Shown: one piece after another, positions 17,056 to 26,411 of the stretch
Position numbering within the stretch: the first letter of the stretch is position 1
Layout: each line of letters begins with the position of its first letter
Assembly (NCBI RefSeq): GCF_000635915.2
Contig: NZ_CP015614.1
Coordinates: 2,516,501 to 2,580,500 of the forward strand
Direction: 5' to 3'
Length of the DNA: 64,000 bases
DNA from: Brevundimonas naejangsanensis
Lineage (GTDB): Bacteria; Pseudomonadota; Alphaproteobacteria; Caulobacterales; Caulobacteraceae
The notes under the pieces: generated by a model
Seen by the model: the letters and a program-made list of their open reading frames with translations, nothing else
Databases searched by the model: none
Told to the model about the DNA's origin: nothing
Program-made: the position numbers and the translations under genes

Positions 17056-17955
17056 ATGACCTTCGCCGACCCGTCGCTGACCACCCCGCCCGACCTGATC
17101 AAGGACGGCACGGACGCCTCCTTCATGCAGGACGTGGTCGAGGCCTCGAAGCATCAGCCGGTCATCGTCGACTTCTGGGCGACCTGGTGCGGTCCGTGCC
17201 GCACGCTGGGCCCGGCGCTGGAAAAGGCCGTGCGCGCCGCCAAGGGGGCGGTGAAGATGGTCAAGATCGATGTCGACGCCAACCCGGCCTATGCGGGCCA
17301 GCTGCGGGTGCAGTCGATCCCGACCGTCTACGCCTTCGTCAACGGCCAGCCGGTGGACGGCTTCCAGGGCGCCGTGCCCGACAGCCAGATCAAGGCCTTC
17401 ATCGACAAGCTGACCGGCGGCAAAGGCGTCCACACCGACGTCGAACAGCTGCTGTCGCTGGGCGAGGAGTCGCTGACCCTCAATGATCTGGGCGGCGCCG
17501 CTCAGGCCTTCGCTCATGTGCTGACCATGGAGCCGGGCAACCAGAAGGCCATCGCCGGCATGGCCCGCGTCTATCTGGCCGAGGGCGACGCCGAACAGGC
17601 CGCCCAGACCATCGCCATGGCGCCCGCCGATTCCGCCGATCCGGCGGTCCAGGCCGTGCGCGCCCAGCTGTCGCTCGCCTCGGCCGCGCCCACCGGCGCG
17701 ACCGCCGAACTCGAAGCCCGGCTGACCGCCGACAAGAACGACCACGAAGCCCGCTTCGACCTGGCCCAGGCCCTGGCCTCGGCGGGCGACCTGAAAGGGG
17801 CGGTCGACCACCTGCTGGCCATCGTTCAGGCCGACCGCGACTGGAACGAACAGGCCGCCCGCAAGCAGCTGCTGACGGTGTTCGAGGCCGCCGGCCCCAA
17901 CAGCGAAGTCGCCCGCGACGGCCGACGACGCCTGTCCTCCATCCTGTTCTCCTAA
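17056..17955 (+). CDS. cnoX: Chaperedoxin CnoX (thioredoxin plus TPR-like domain)
   Basis: 299 residues. An N-terminal thioredoxin domain (about 20-130) has an intact active site WC45GPC48. It is followed by TPR-like helical repeats to the end, the YbbN/CnoX architecture. CnoX proteins hold and protect folding substrates and hand them to GroEL and DnaK. Unlike E. coli CnoX, which lacks the CxxC, this one keeps both cysteines and should be redox-active. The ATG at 17056 sets the N-terminus; upstream in-frame codons do not look like protein. Confidence 0.92.
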   Translation: MTFADPSLTTPPDLIKDGTDASFMQDVVEASKHQPVIVDFWATWCGPCRTLGPALEKAVRAAKGAVKMVKIDVDANPAYAGQLRVQSIPTVYAFVNGQPVDGFQGAVPDSQIKAFIDKLTGGKGVHTDVEQLLSLGEESLTLNDLGGAAQAFAHVLTMEPGNQKAIAGMARVYLAEGDAEQAAQTIAMAPADSADPAVQAVRAQLSLASAAPTGATAELEARLTADKNDHEARFDLAQALASAGDLKGAVDHLLAIVQADRDWNEQAARKQLLTVFEAAGPNSEVARDGRRRLSSILFS

Positions 17956-17965
17956 CGGCGCGATC

Positions 17966-18625
17966 ATGGCTCAGGGCTACGTCAAGGCCAGCGAACTTCC
18001 CCAGGTGATCCCGGTCTTTCCGCTGCCGGGATCCATCCTTCTGGCGCGGGGCCAGCTGCCGCTGAACGTGTTCGAGCCGCGCTATCTGAACATGGTGGAC
18101 GACGCCATGGCGGGGGACCGGATGATCGGCCTGATCCAGCCGGTCGGCGCCGCGGGCGAGAACCCGCCCCTGACCCGCGTCGGCTGCGCCGGGCGGATCA
18201 CCAGCTTCGCCGAGACGTCGGACGGGCGCTATCTGATCACCCTGACCGGGGTGTGCCGCTTCGCCGTGGCCACCGAGATGCAGGTGCGCACCCCCTATCG
18301 TCAGGTGCGCGCCGACTTCCAGCCCTATGAGGCCGACCTGCGCGCGCCCGATCCCGACGAGGCCTTCGATCGCGAGCCCTTCCTGTCGGCCCTGGCGCCC
18401 TATCTGTCCGGGCGCGGTCTGGACATCGACTGGGACACCGCCCGCGCCGCCCCGCAGGAGGCGCTGGTCAACAGCCTGGCCATGGGCCTGCCTTTTGATC
18501 CGCCCGAAAAACAGGCTCTGCTGGAGGCCCTGACCCTGACCGACCGCGAAGCCGCCCTGACCGCCCTGCTCCGCATCGAAGCCGTCGCCCCCGACGACGA
18601 CGAGCCGGGTCCGGCGATGCAGTAG
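17966..18625 (+). CDS. LON substrate-binding-domain protein
   Basis: 219 residues. It consists of the LonN (LAN) domain alone, beginning IPVFPLPGSILLARGQLPLNVFEPRY, without the ATPase or protease parts of Lon. Its molecular role is undefined. It starts 10 bp after cnoX on the same strand and is likely co-transcribed, followed by Trm112. Confidence 0.93.
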   Translation: MAQGYVKASELPQVIPVFPLPGSILLARGQLPLNVFEPRYLNMVDDAMAGDRMIGLIQPVGAAGENPPLTRVGCAGRITSFAETSDGRYLITLTGVCRFAVATEMQVRTPYRQVRADFQPYEADLRAPDPDEAFDREPFLSALAPYLSGRGLDIDWDTARAAPQEALVNSLAMGLPFDPPEKQALLEALTLTDREAALTALLRIEAVAPDDDEPGPAMQ

Positions 18626-18697
18626 TCTCAGCAAGCTCCAGACGCTAAAACGCCACCAACACAGCCGCTCCGTGCGGCAGCAATCCGGGCGCCCGGC

Positions 18698-18737
18698 GCC
18701 CTCAAGCAGCAAGCGCCCGCGGCGCGAGCGATAGGGC
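18698..18737 (+). repeat. Hairpin repeat copy 7
   Basis: Clamp GCCCT/AGGGC, loop CAAGCA/GAT, inner stem GCAAGCGCC/GGCGCGAGC with two central mismatches, CGC cap. It ends 9 bp before the Trm112 start codon. Confidence 0.83.
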
Positions 18738-18746
18738 ACTTAAATT

Positions 18747-18941
18747 ATGAGCGACGCCTTCAACACCCCCGTCTCGGTCGATCCCCGCCTGCTGGAGGTG
18801 CTGGTCTGCCCGGTCACGCGCGGCCGCCTGACCTATGACCGCGAGCGCAACGAACTGGTCTCGGCGGGCGCCAAACTGGCCTTCCCCATCCGCGACGGCG
18901 TGCCGATCATGCTGGCCGAAGACGCCCGCCCGCTGGATTGA
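18747..18941 (+). CDS. Trm112-family protein
   Basis: 64 residues. A small zinc-ribbon-like protein ([16 protein letters not shown] ... [11 protein letters not shown]) of the Trm112/YcaR family, which in eukaryotes and archaea activates methyltransferases. Only one cysteine of the usual set remains (LVCP), so zinc binding is doubtful. It lies behind the LonN-domain gene, with a hairpin repeat in between. Confidence 0.9.
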   Translation: MSDAFNTPVSVDPRLLEVLVCPVTRGRLTYDRERNELVSAGAKLAFPIRDGVPIMLAEDARPLD

Positions 18942-18950
18942 GCCCCATCT

Positions 18951-19074
18951 CTCCTCCCCATGCAATGGGGAGGGGGACCGCGAAGCGGTGGAGGGGCTAG
19001 GCCGGGCGGAACCCAGCGGCCCCTCCGTCACGACGCTACGCGACGCGCCACCTCCCCATTGCATGGGGAGGAGA
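18951..19074. repeat. Long inverted repeat, family 2, copy B
   Basis: CTCCCCATGCAATGGGGAG at the left and CTCCCCATTGCATGGGGAG at the right; the inner hairpin is ACCGCGAAGCGGT. It sits between convergent Trm112 and the Ubi-type hydroxylase gene. Confidence 0.85.
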
Positions 19075-19097
19075 AGCGGCGAGCGATAGGGCCTCCC

Positions 19098-20351
19098 TTA
19101 CAGAGCTTCTCCTCGGAGAAGCCGTGGCAGATCCCCCGTCGCTCCGCCCGCCTCATGCATGAAGGCGCGGCGCAGAGGAGCGATGCGGTTGACCGCCGCC
19201 ATGCCCAGATCGCGGGCCAGCCGCACCGGGGCGATGTCATTGGAGAACAGGCGCACGAAGCCGTCGAACCCCGCCGCCAGCGCCGCCGTGTCGAACCGGC
19301 GCCAGCGGGCGTAGCGCTCCAGCACCAGCTCCGAGCCGATGTCCTCGCCGATGCGCGCGGCCTCGGTCAGCACCTCGGACAGGGCGGCGACATCCTTCAG
19401 GCCCATGTTCAAGCCCTGCCCCGCCACCGGGTGCACCCCGTGGGCGGCGTCGCCGATGATGGCAATCCGCGGCGCCGTCAGCCCCTCGGCCAGCTGCAGC
19501 GACAGCGGATAGACGAAGCGCGGCCCCTCGATCGTCAGCTCGCCCAGAAAATCGCCGAAGCGGCGCGTCAGATGGGCGTGGAAGGCCTCGTCCGAGGCCG
19601 AACGCAGCGCCTCGCCCCGGCGGGTGCTTTCGGTCCAGACCAGATTGGCCCGGTTCTCCGTCAGCGGCAGGATGGCGAAGGGCCCGTCGGGCAGGAAATA
19701 CTCATGGGCGACGTTGCCGTGCGGCTTGTCCATGCGCACGGTGCAGACGACGCCGCTCTGCTGATAGGTCCAGCCGAAAACGTCGATGCCCGCCGCGCGG
19801 CGCACGGTCGAGTTGCGGCCCTCGGCGCCGATCACAAGCGGCGCGGACAGGGTCGACCCGTCCTTTAGCGTCACCCTCGCCCGACCGGGCCCGACCGCCA
19901 CATCGGCCACGGCGGCGGGGGCGCGGACCTCCAGCCCCTGAGCGTTCACCAGCTCGGCCAGCGCCGAACGCAGGCGGCGGTTCTCAACCATATAGCCCAG
20001 CGGCTCGCCGCCATTGCGGTCGCCGATCTCGTCCGCATCGAAGCGGATATAGGACGCCGACGGCTTGCGGCTGGCGGCGCCGGGACGGCGGCCGTCCGTC
20101 ACCAGGATGCGGTCCATGCGGCAGGCGTGCGGCTCCAGCGCCTCGCCCAGCCCCAGCGCCTTCAACATGCGGAAGTTGGCGTAGGAGATGGCCGTCGCCC
20201 GCCCATCGAAGGTCGGGGCCATCTGGGCGTCAAAGGGCTGAGGGTCCACCATGACGGGGCGCAGGCCGCCCTGCGCCGCCGCCAGCGCAAAGGTCGCCCC
20301 GACCAGCCCTGCGCCGGCGATGATGATGTCGTAGTCGTCCGATCCGCTCAT
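19098..20351 (-). CDS. UbiH/UbiF/COQ6-family FAD monooxygenase
   Basis: 417 residues. This is a flavoprotein aromatic hydroxylase of ubiquinone biosynthesis. The FAD-binding GAGLVG lies at 13-18. The second FAD motif, GDAAHGVHPVAGQGLN, lies at about 290-305 and is diagnostic of the family. Which ring carbon it hydroxylates (UbiH, UbiF or UbiI type) cannot be settled from sequence alone. It is divergent from ftsK. Confidence 0.92.
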   Translation of the reverse strand: MSGSDDYDIIIAGAGLVGATFALAAAQGGLRPVMVDPQPFDAQMAPTFDGRATAISYANFRMLKALGLGEALEPHACRMDRILVTDGRRPGAASRKPSASYIRFDADEIGDRNGGEPLGYMVENRRLRSALAELVNAQGLEVRAPAAVADVAVGPGRARVTLKDGSTLSAPLVIGAEGRNSTVRRAAGIDVFGWTYQQSGVVCTVRMDKPHGNVAHEYFLPDGPFAILPLTENRANLVWTESTRRGEALRSASDEAFHAHLTRRFGDFLGELTIEGPRFVYPLSLQLAEGLTAPRIAIIGDAAHGVHPVAGQGLNMGLKDVAALSEVLTEAARIGEDIGSELVLERYARWRRFDTAALAAGFDGFVRLFSNDIAPVRLARDLGMAAVNRIAPLRRAFMHEAGGATGDLPRLLRGEAL

Positions 20352-20448
20352 GACGATGTTCTAGGCCCCTATCGCGCGTCACGCCACCGCAAGCCCGCGC
20401 GCTTGCTGGGACATAAGGGCTCATCGCGGCTTGCAAAGGCCAAGCTGG

Positions 20449-20464
20449 TAAATGCCGCTTTAAC
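20449..20464 (+). promoter_or_regulatory. CtrA-like site upstream of ftsK
   Basis: TAAA-N7-TTAAC is one mismatch from the CtrA consensus TTAA-N7-TTAA(C). A CcrM methylation site (GAGTC) follows at 20488-20492, and the ftsK start is at 20515. Confidence 0.4.
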
Positions 20465-20514
20465 CTTCTGGACGGCACAAGGGGTCGGAGTCCCGTTTTC
20501 GGAGGTCCGCCTTC

Positions 20515-22989
20515 ATGTCCGCCGCCCTCGCGCTCGGTCAACGCGTCTGGAGCACCGCCCGCATCGTCTGGGCGGCGCCTTTCGCCGTGCGGTTCAGGGG
20601 GGTGCTGCAGGCCATGCTGGCCGCGCTGCTGCTGGTGGCCCTGATCTCGTGGAACCCGGCGGACCCCAGCTGGAACGCCGCATCAGCCCAGGCGCCGACC
20701 AACTGGCTGGGCGGGGCGGGCGCGACCTTCGCCGATCTGATCATGCAGTCGCTGGGGCTGGCGGCCTGGCCCGCCGTCCTGTTGCTGATCGCCTTCGGGC
20801 TGGCCGTGGCCATCGGCGACGCCCTGCAGCACCGCCTGCAGCCGACGCCGTTCAAGATCTTCTGCGCCATAGCCGGCGTTCTGCTGCTGTCGGCCGCCCT
20901 GTCGGCCCCGGCGGCGCCCGCCAGATGGCCGCTGGCGGCGGGCATGGGCGGACTGTGGGGCGACGCCGTCACGGGCCTCGCCACCAACGGTCTGGGCGCG
21001 CTGAAGGTCCCCGGCGCGCGCATCATCCTGGGCCTGCTGTTCCTGGCGCTGGCGCTGTGGAGCCTGGCCTACACCGTGGGCCTGCGCCTGCGCGACTTCA
21101 CCGACACCGCCGGCTGGGCCGCCCAGAAGGGCGCCGAAGCCCGCGCCGCCAAGAAGCCGAAACCCGCCAAGCCCGGCAAGACCCCGCGCGCCGTCGCCGA
21201 AGCCGCCGCCCCAGCCCGCAAGCCGCGCCATCGCCCGCCCGAGGCGGACGAGATGGAGACCGACGGTCCTCTGTCCGCCCCCGCCCCGGCGGCTTCGGTC
21301 GCCGCCGCCTATGACGAGGCCGACGACGCGGACGCCTACACCCCGCCGTGGGAGGACCCGGCGCCCGCGCCGATCGCCCCGCCCTCGGCCCGCCAGAACC
21401 GTCCGGCCGAGCCCAAGGTCGCAGCGGTCAAGGCGCCCAAGCCCGTGCGCAGCGACGCCGATCAGCAGGCCTTCGACTTCGCCAATGAGGGCGGCTTCGA
21501 GCTGCCGCCGCTGGGCATTCTGGCCAAGCCGGGCCAGCGCGGCGGCGCCGTCGACGAGGAGTCGCTGAAGGCCAACGCCAAGATGCTGGAGGGCGTGCTT
21601 CAGGAATTCGGCGTGCGCGGCCAGATCGACCAGATCCGCCCCGGCCCCGTCGTCACTCTGTATGAACTGGTGCCCGCGCCCGGCGTGAAGCACGGCCGCG
21701 TCGTGGCCCTGGCGGACGACATCGCCCGCTCCATGTCGGCCCGCGCCTGCCGCATCAGCGTGGTCCAGGGCAGGAACGCCATCGGCATCGAACTGCCCAA
21801 CGCCAAGCGCGAGACCGTCTTCCTGCGCGACCTGCTGGCCTCGGGCGAATACGACAAGAAGAGCCATCTGCTGCCGCTGGCGCTGGGCGAAACCATCGGC
21901 GGCGAGCCCTATGTCGCCGATCTGGCGCGGATGCCCCACCTGCTGATCGCGGGCACCACCGGCTCGGGCAAGTCGGTCGGGGTCAACGCCATGATCCTGT
22001 CGATCCTGTATCGCCACTCGCCCGCCGAGTGCCGCTTCATCATGATCGACCCCAAGATGCTGGAGCTGTCGGTCTATGACGGCATCCCGCACCTGCTGGC
22101 GCCGGTCGTGACCGATCCCAAGAAGGCGGTCGTGGCCCTGAAGTGGACCGTGCGCGAGATGGAGGACCGCTATCGCCGGATGTCCAAGCTCGGCGTCCGC
22201 AACGTCGCCAGCTACAACGAGCGCGCCCGCGAGGCCCAGGACAAGGGCGAGCATTTCGAACGCACCGTTCAGACCGGCTTCGACGAACAGGGCCGCCCGG
22301 TCTACGAGAGCGAGAAGATCCGTCCCGAGCCCATGCCCTATCTGGTCGTGGTCATGGACGAGATGGCCGACCTGATGCTGGTCGCCGGCAAGGACGTGGA
22401 AGGCGCCGTCCAGCGTCTGGCCCAGATGGCGCGCGCGGCGGGCATCCACCTGATCATGGCCACGCAACGCCCGTCGGTGGACGTCATCACCGGCACCATC
22501 AAGGCCAACTTCCCGACCCGGATCTCCTTCCAGGTCACGTCGAAGATCGACAGCCGCACCATCCTGGGCGAACAGGGCGGCGAGCAGCTGCTGGGCCAGG
22601 GCGACATGCTCTATATGGCGGGCGGCGGACGCATCACCCGCCTGCACGGCCCCTTCGTCGGCGACCAGGAAGTCGAAGAGGTCTGCAAGCATCTGCGCGC
22701 CCAGGCCGAGCCGGAATACCTCGACCTGATCACCGACGAGCCGGACGGCGACGGCGACGGCGCCATGGGCGATGAAGGCGGCGGCACCGGCGACGACCTG
22801 TATGACCGCGCCGTGGCTGTGGTCACGCGCGACCGCAAGGCCTCAACTTCTTACGTCCAGCGCCGTCTTCAGATCGGCTACAACCGCGCCGCCACCCTGA
22901 TCGAACGCATGGAGCAGGAAGGCGTCGTCAGCCCCGCCAACCACGCCGGCAAGCGCGAGGTGCTGGCCGGGCCGCCGCCTATGGTGTGA
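20515..22989 (+). CDS. ftsK: DNA translocase FtsK
   Basis: 824 residues. This division-site DNA pump clears chromosomes from the septum and aids dimer resolution. It has several N-terminal membrane segments (about 25-190), a Pro/Ala-rich linker (to about 320), then the RecA-like motor with Walker A GTTGSGKS at 480-487, and a C-terminal winged-helix gamma domain (about 750-824) that reads KOPS. GGAGG lies just before the ATG. The upstream gap has a CtrA-like site and a GANTC site, which would fit cell-cycle control. Confidence 0.97.
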   Translation: MSAALALGQRVWSTARIVWAAPFAVRFRGVLQAMLAALLLVALISWNPADPSWNAASAQAPTNWLGGAGATFADLIMQSLGLAAWPAVLLLIAFGLAVAIGDALQHRLQPTPFKIFCAIAGVLLLSAALSAPAAPARWPLAAGMGGLWGDAVTGLATNGLGALKVPGARIILGLLFLALALWSLAYTVGLRLRDFTDTAGWAAQKGAEARAAKKPKPAKPGKTPRAVAEAAAPARKPRHRPPEADEMETDGPLSAPAPAASVAAAYDEADDADAYTPPWEDPAPAPIAPPSARQNRPAEPKVAAVKAPKPVRSDADQQAFDFANEGGFELPPLGILAKPGQRGGAVDEESLKANAKMLEGVLQEFGVRGQIDQIRPGPVVTLYELVPAPGVKHGRVVALADDIARSMSARACRISVVQGRNAIGIELPNAKRETVFLRDLLASGEYDKKSHLLPLALGETIGGEPYVADLARMPHLLIAGTTGSGKSVGVNAMILSILYRHSPAECRFIMIDPKMLELSVYDGIPHLLAPVVTDPKKAVVALKWTVREMEDRYRRMSKLGVRNVASYNERAREAQDKGEHFERTVQTGFDEQGRPVYESEKIRPEPMPYLVVVMDEMADLMLVAGKDVEGAVQRLAQMARAAGIHLIMATQRPSVDVITGTIKANFPTRISFQVTSKIDSRTILGEQGGEQLLGQGDMLYMAGGGRITRLHGPFVGDQEVEEVCKHLRAQAEPEYLDLITDEPDGDGDGAMGDEGGGTGDDLYDRAVAVVTRDRKASTSYVQRRLQIGYNRAATLIERMEQEGVVSPANHAGKREVLAGPPPMV

Positions 22990-23004
22990 TCGGCTTGGCC
23001 GCCG

Positions 23005-23046
23005 GGCGCTATCGCTCGCCGCGTGGCGGCTCGCTGCTTCAGCGCC
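23005..23046 (-). repeat. Hairpin repeat copy 8
   Basis: Clamp GGCGCT/AGCGCC, loop ATC/TGCTTC. The inner stem region GCTCGCC...GGCGGCTCGC contains an insertion on one side. It lies 15 bp after the ftsK stop. Confidence 0.78.
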
Positions 23047-23102
23047 AATCACGCGCGCACGCCTGGGAACCCCGCGGTTCAGTCGACGCTTAAACGCCTC
23101 GC

Positions 23103-23142
23103 GTCCTCAAGCAGCGAGCGACCGCGTCGCGAGCGCTAGGAC
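23103..23142 (+). repeat. Hairpin repeat copy 9
   Basis: Clamp GTCCT/AGGAC, loop CAAGCA/GCT, inner stem GCGAGCGAC/GTCGCGAGC with a tandem G-A mismatch. It is in opposite orientation to copy 8, so the two form an inverted pair between ftsK and lolA. Confidence 0.83.
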
Positions 23143-23267
23143 ACTAAATCAATGAACGCCGCTTCATCGGAGCGCCGGAATATGGTCAGGCTGGCGTCAT
23201 CAGCCTGCCGGATGCAGCGCTCAACCTGATCGGGTCCAAGACCGTTCAGAACGGGAGAAGAAAAGAC

Positions 23268-23909
23268 ATGAGCATTTCCCGCCGCGCCTTCGGCCTCGGC
23301 TCCGCCGCCGTAGTGGCGCTCGCCGCCGCGCCCGCCGCCGTCCTGGCGCAGGCCGGGCTGTCCGCCGAGGATCAGGCCGTGCTGCGTCAGGCCCAGACCT
23401 ATCTGACCGCCATGACGACGGCTCAAGGGACCTTTGTCGAGACCGGGCCGAACAATCAGCGCCGCACCGGCCGCTACTATCTGCAACGCCCCGGCAAGAT
23501 GCGGTTTGAATACACCGAGCCCGCAGGCCTGCTGGTGGTGGCCGACGGGAACAACGTCAGTCGCTGGGACCCGCGCCTGAACGTCTTCCGCCAGGCGCCG
23601 CTGGGCCAGACGCCGCTATCGACCTTCCTGGCGCGCGAGGTCCGGCTGGATCAGGGCGTCAAGATCGACCGCGTGACGCGCATGGACTCCGGCGCCTTCG
23701 CCATCACCGCCCGCGACGCGCGTCGTCCCAACGAAGGATCGGTCATCCTGGCCTTCGCCGGGTCGCCCGTGCGCCTGCAAGAGTGGACCATCACCGACGC
23801 CCAAGGCTCGCGCACGCGCGTGCAGCTGACGACGCTGCAGCCCGCGCCCGGCCTGGCCTCCAGCCTTTTCCAGCTGCGCGACCCCACCCGGCGAAACCGG
23901 CGCAACTGA
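23268..23909 (+). CDS. lolA: Outer-membrane lipoprotein carrier LolA
   Basis: 213 residues. This periplasmic chaperone carries lipoproteins from LolCDE to the outer membrane. A signal peptide (SRRAFGLGSAAVVALAAA...LA|QA) is followed by the LolA fold. GRYYLQRPGKMRFEYTEPAGLLVVADG is the conserved core. GGGAGAAG precedes the ATG. The twin Arg in the signal is of interest, but the segment also fits Sec. It follows ftsK, separated by 278 bp with two hairpin repeats. Confidence 0.93.
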   Translation: MSISRRAFGLGSAAVVALAAAPAAVLAQAGLSAEDQAVLRQAQTYLTAMTTAQGTFVETGPNNQRRTGRYYLQRPGKMRFEYTEPAGLLVVADGNNVSRWDPRLNVFRQAPLGQTPLSTFLAREVRLDQGVKIDRVTRMDSGAFAITARDARRPNEGSVILAFAGSPVRLQEWTITDAQGSRTRVQLTTLQPAPGLASSLFQLRDPTRRNRRN

Positions 23910-24052
23910 TCCGGAGGCGAGAGGGAAGCAGGGCGAATTTGTGACAGTTTGACCTTTTTCTCTCGGCGTGACACTTTGGGCACAGGACGGCGGCGGCCGT
24001 CCCGCCCGCCACGGATTCATCCCCGCCTGGCGGCGAGAGAGACGAACTTCAT

Positions 24053-24084
24053 GCGCCCGGACGCTGTTCCGGGCGCTTTTTTCG
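24053..24084 (+). terminator. Rho-independent terminator between lolA and xth
   Basis: GCGCCCGGA/TCCGGGCGC stem followed by six T. It lies about 140 bp after lolA and 45 bp before xth, so xth needs its own promoter or read-through. Confidence 0.88.
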
Positions 24085-24128
24085 TGGCGTTTAGACCCCG
24101 GCGGCATGACCTGCTAAGGCCCCCGGTC

Positions 24129-24926
24129 ATGAGCCTTCGCATCGTCACCTGGAACATCAACTCGGTCCGCCTGCGCATCGATCAGGTCGCCCGTTTCGTC
24201 GCCGAACACGCCCCGGACGTCCTGTGTCTGCAGGAGATCAAATGCACCGAGGACCAGTTTCCGCGGCAAGCTTTCATCGACATGGGCCTGCCCTACCTGC
24301 GGATCGGCGGCCAGAAGGGCTGGCACGGGGTGGCCATCGCAAGCCGCCTGCCCATCCTTGACAGCCCGAAGCTGGACGTCTGCCGCGAGGGCCACGCCCG
24401 CTGCGTCTCGGCCGTGGTCGAAGGGGTGGAGGTGCAGAACTTCTACATTCCAGCGGGCGGGGATCTGCCGGACCGGGCGCTGAACCCCAAGTTCGATCAC
24501 AAGATGGACTTCTATGAACGGCTGACCGCCGAGATGAAGACCCGCGACCGCCAGCGGCCTCTGGTTCTGGCCGGCGACTTCAACATCGCGCCGGGCGAGA
24601 ACGACGTCTGGAACCACCGCTTCATGTCCAAGGTGGTCAGCCACACCCCCGGCGAGGTCGAGACCCTGTACCGGCTTCAGGACGCGGGCGGTTTCACCGA
24701 CGTTCTACGCGATCAGATCCCAGACCCGGTTAAGCTGGCCAGCTGGTGGAGCTATCGCGCCAAGGATTTCCGCAAGTCAAACCGGGGCCTGCGCCTCGAT
24801 CACCTATGGACCTCGCCGGGCCTGACTCCGGCCGTGGTCAAGGGCAGCGCCCGCATCCTCGACACGGTGCGCGAATGGGAACGGCCCAGCGACCACGCCC
24901 CGGTCGTGATGGACCTGGACATCTAA
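24129..24926 (+). CDS. xth: Exodeoxyribonuclease III
   Basis: 265 residues. This AP endonuclease / 3' exonuclease acts in base-excision repair. Exonuclease-endonuclease-phosphatase fold motifs are visible: WNINSVR at the N-terminus, LQEIKC, GDFNIAPGENDVWN, the late LRLDHLWTS and the final SDHAPV. The ATG at 24129 removes a spurious upstream extension. It is convergent with the permease gene, 7 bp apart. Confidence 0.95.
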   Translation: MSLRIVTWNINSVRLRIDQVARFVAEHAPDVLCLQEIKCTEDQFPRQAFIDMGLPYLRIGGQKGWHGVAIASRLPILDSPKLDVCREGHARCVSAVVEGVEVQNFYIPAGGDLPDRALNPKFDHKMDFYERLTAEMKTRDRQRPLVLAGDFNIAPGENDVWNHRFMSKVVSHTPGEVETLYRLQDAGGFTDVLRDQIPDPVKLASWWSYRAKDFRKSNRGLRLDHLWTSPGLTPAVVKGSARILDTVREWERPSDHAPVVMDLDI

Positions 24927-24933
24927 GGCCGCC

Positions 24934-26325
24934 TCAGAACGGGAAGAAGATCGGGATCGCCGCCATGCCCGTGGCCCAGGTGATCAGGTTCAGCGGCAGG
25001 CCGACCTTCACGAAGTCCATGTAGCTGTAATTGCCCATTTGATAGACGAGCACGTTCGTCTGATAGCTGAAGGGCGTGGCGAAGGCGGCCGAGGCCGCCA
25101 TCATCACCGCCACCAGAAACGGCCGCGCATCCACCCCCAGCGCCGCCGCTATGGCCACGGCTATGGGCGAGAACAGCACCGCCACCGTGGCGTTCGACAG
25201 GATGTCCGTCGCGAACAGCGTCACGCCGTAAAACACGAACAGCGCCGCCCACGGCCCATAGGGGCGGATCACGTCGATCAGGGCGTCGGCGCCCGCCTGG
25301 GCTAGGCCCGTCACCTCCAGCGACGAGCCGATGACCACCATGCCCGCGACCAACAACAGGATTTCAGGCCTCAGCCCGGCATAGGCCTCCTCGGCGGTGA
25401 TCACCCGCATCAGGATCAGGGCCACCGCCCCGGCGAAGGCCGAGGCCGCAATGGGCGCCAGGCCAAAGGCCGAGGTGCCGACCACGGCGGCGAAAACGGC
25501 CAGAGACGCCAGGGCGCGCTTGAGCTCCAGCGGACGCTCAGCGCCTTTTTCATACAGATCGATATTGCCCAGCACCGCATCGCCCGACCCGCCGGGGCTG
25601 GCGCGCTGCTCCATCAGCCACGGCAGACGGAAGGACGACAGCAGGCTGCGCTTGCCCTTACCGGCCTCCTCGGCTTCCCGGCGCGCCGCCATTTCGGCCT
25701 CGTCGCGCGCGGCGGTCTTCTCCAGCACGCGCGAGCCGATGAAATACAGATAAAGGCCGCCGACCGTGGCGATGCACAGACCCACGCCCGTGATTTCAAA
25801 CAGGGAGAAGACCGGCTGACCCGTATTGCGGGCCATGTCGCTGACCAGCAGATTGGTCGAGGTGCCGATCAGGGTCAGCAGCCCCCCCATGATGACCGCA
25901 TAGCTGAGCGGCATCAGGAATCGCTTGGGCGACAGGCCCAGCGACAGGGCCATATCGCGGACCACCGGCGCCGCCAGCACCACCACCGGCGTATTGTTCA
26001 GAAAGCCGCCGACCGCCCCGCACAGGCCGATCACGATCCAAACGGCGTGTCGCCCGAACAGGCGGGTCATGCCCTTGGCCTTGCGGATCAGCCAGGCCAG
26101 CAGGCCCGACAGCTCCATGGCATAGGCGATGACGAACAGCCCCGCCAAGGCCATGATGGCCGGGCTGGCGAAGGCGCCCTGAACCTCGACCGGGCGCACC
26201 ACGCCGAACAGCAGCAGCGCCGCCGCGCCGCTGAGCGCCACCACATCGGAGCGCAGACGTCCATGGATCATCACCCCGACCACGACGACCAGGACGACGA
26301 GAGCGATAATCTGGTCCAGCGTCAC
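24934..26325 (-). CDS. SLC13-type (ArsB/NhaD superfamily) permease
   Basis: 463 residues with about ten to twelve hydrophobic segments in two halves, split by a charged cytoplasmic loop at about 205-270. NNTPVVVLAAPVV in the first half and DILSNATVAVLFSPIAVA in the second are the repeated helix-hairpin signatures of the divalent-anion:Na+ symporter superfamily. The RCK/TrkA_C domains often inserted in the central loop of such permeases are absent. The substrate (sulfate, dicarboxylate or other anion) is unknown. It starts with GTG at 26325. Confidence 0.87.
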   Translation of the reverse strand: MTLDQIIALVVLVVVVGVMIHGRLRSDVVALSGAAALLLFGVVRPVEVQGAFASPAIMALAGLFVIAYAMELSGLLAWLIRKAKGMTRLFGRHAVWIVIGLCGAVGGFLNNTPVVVLAAPVVRDMALSLGLSPKRFLMPLSYAVIMGGLLTLIGTSTNLLVSDMARNTGQPVFSLFEITGVGLCIATVGGLYLYFIGSRVLEKTAARDEAEMAARREAEEAGKGKRSLLSSFRLPWLMEQRASPGGSGDAVLGNIDLYEKGAERPLELKRALASLAVFAAVVGTSAFGLAPIAASAFAGAVALILMRVITAEEAYAGLRPEILLLVAGMVVIGSSLEVTGLAQAGADALIDVIRPYGPWAALFVFYGVTLFATDILSNATVAVLFSPIAVAIAAALGVDARPFLVAVMMAASAAFATPFSYQTNVLVYQMGNYSYMDFVKVGLPLNLITWATGMAAIPIFFPF

Positions 26326-26411
26326 CCGCGCAAGAGCCCCTGTTCCGCCAGACGCCGGACCCGTTCACGGGCCGGGGCGCCAATCCGTCATTCCCGTGTT
26401 AGGCTGCTTCC

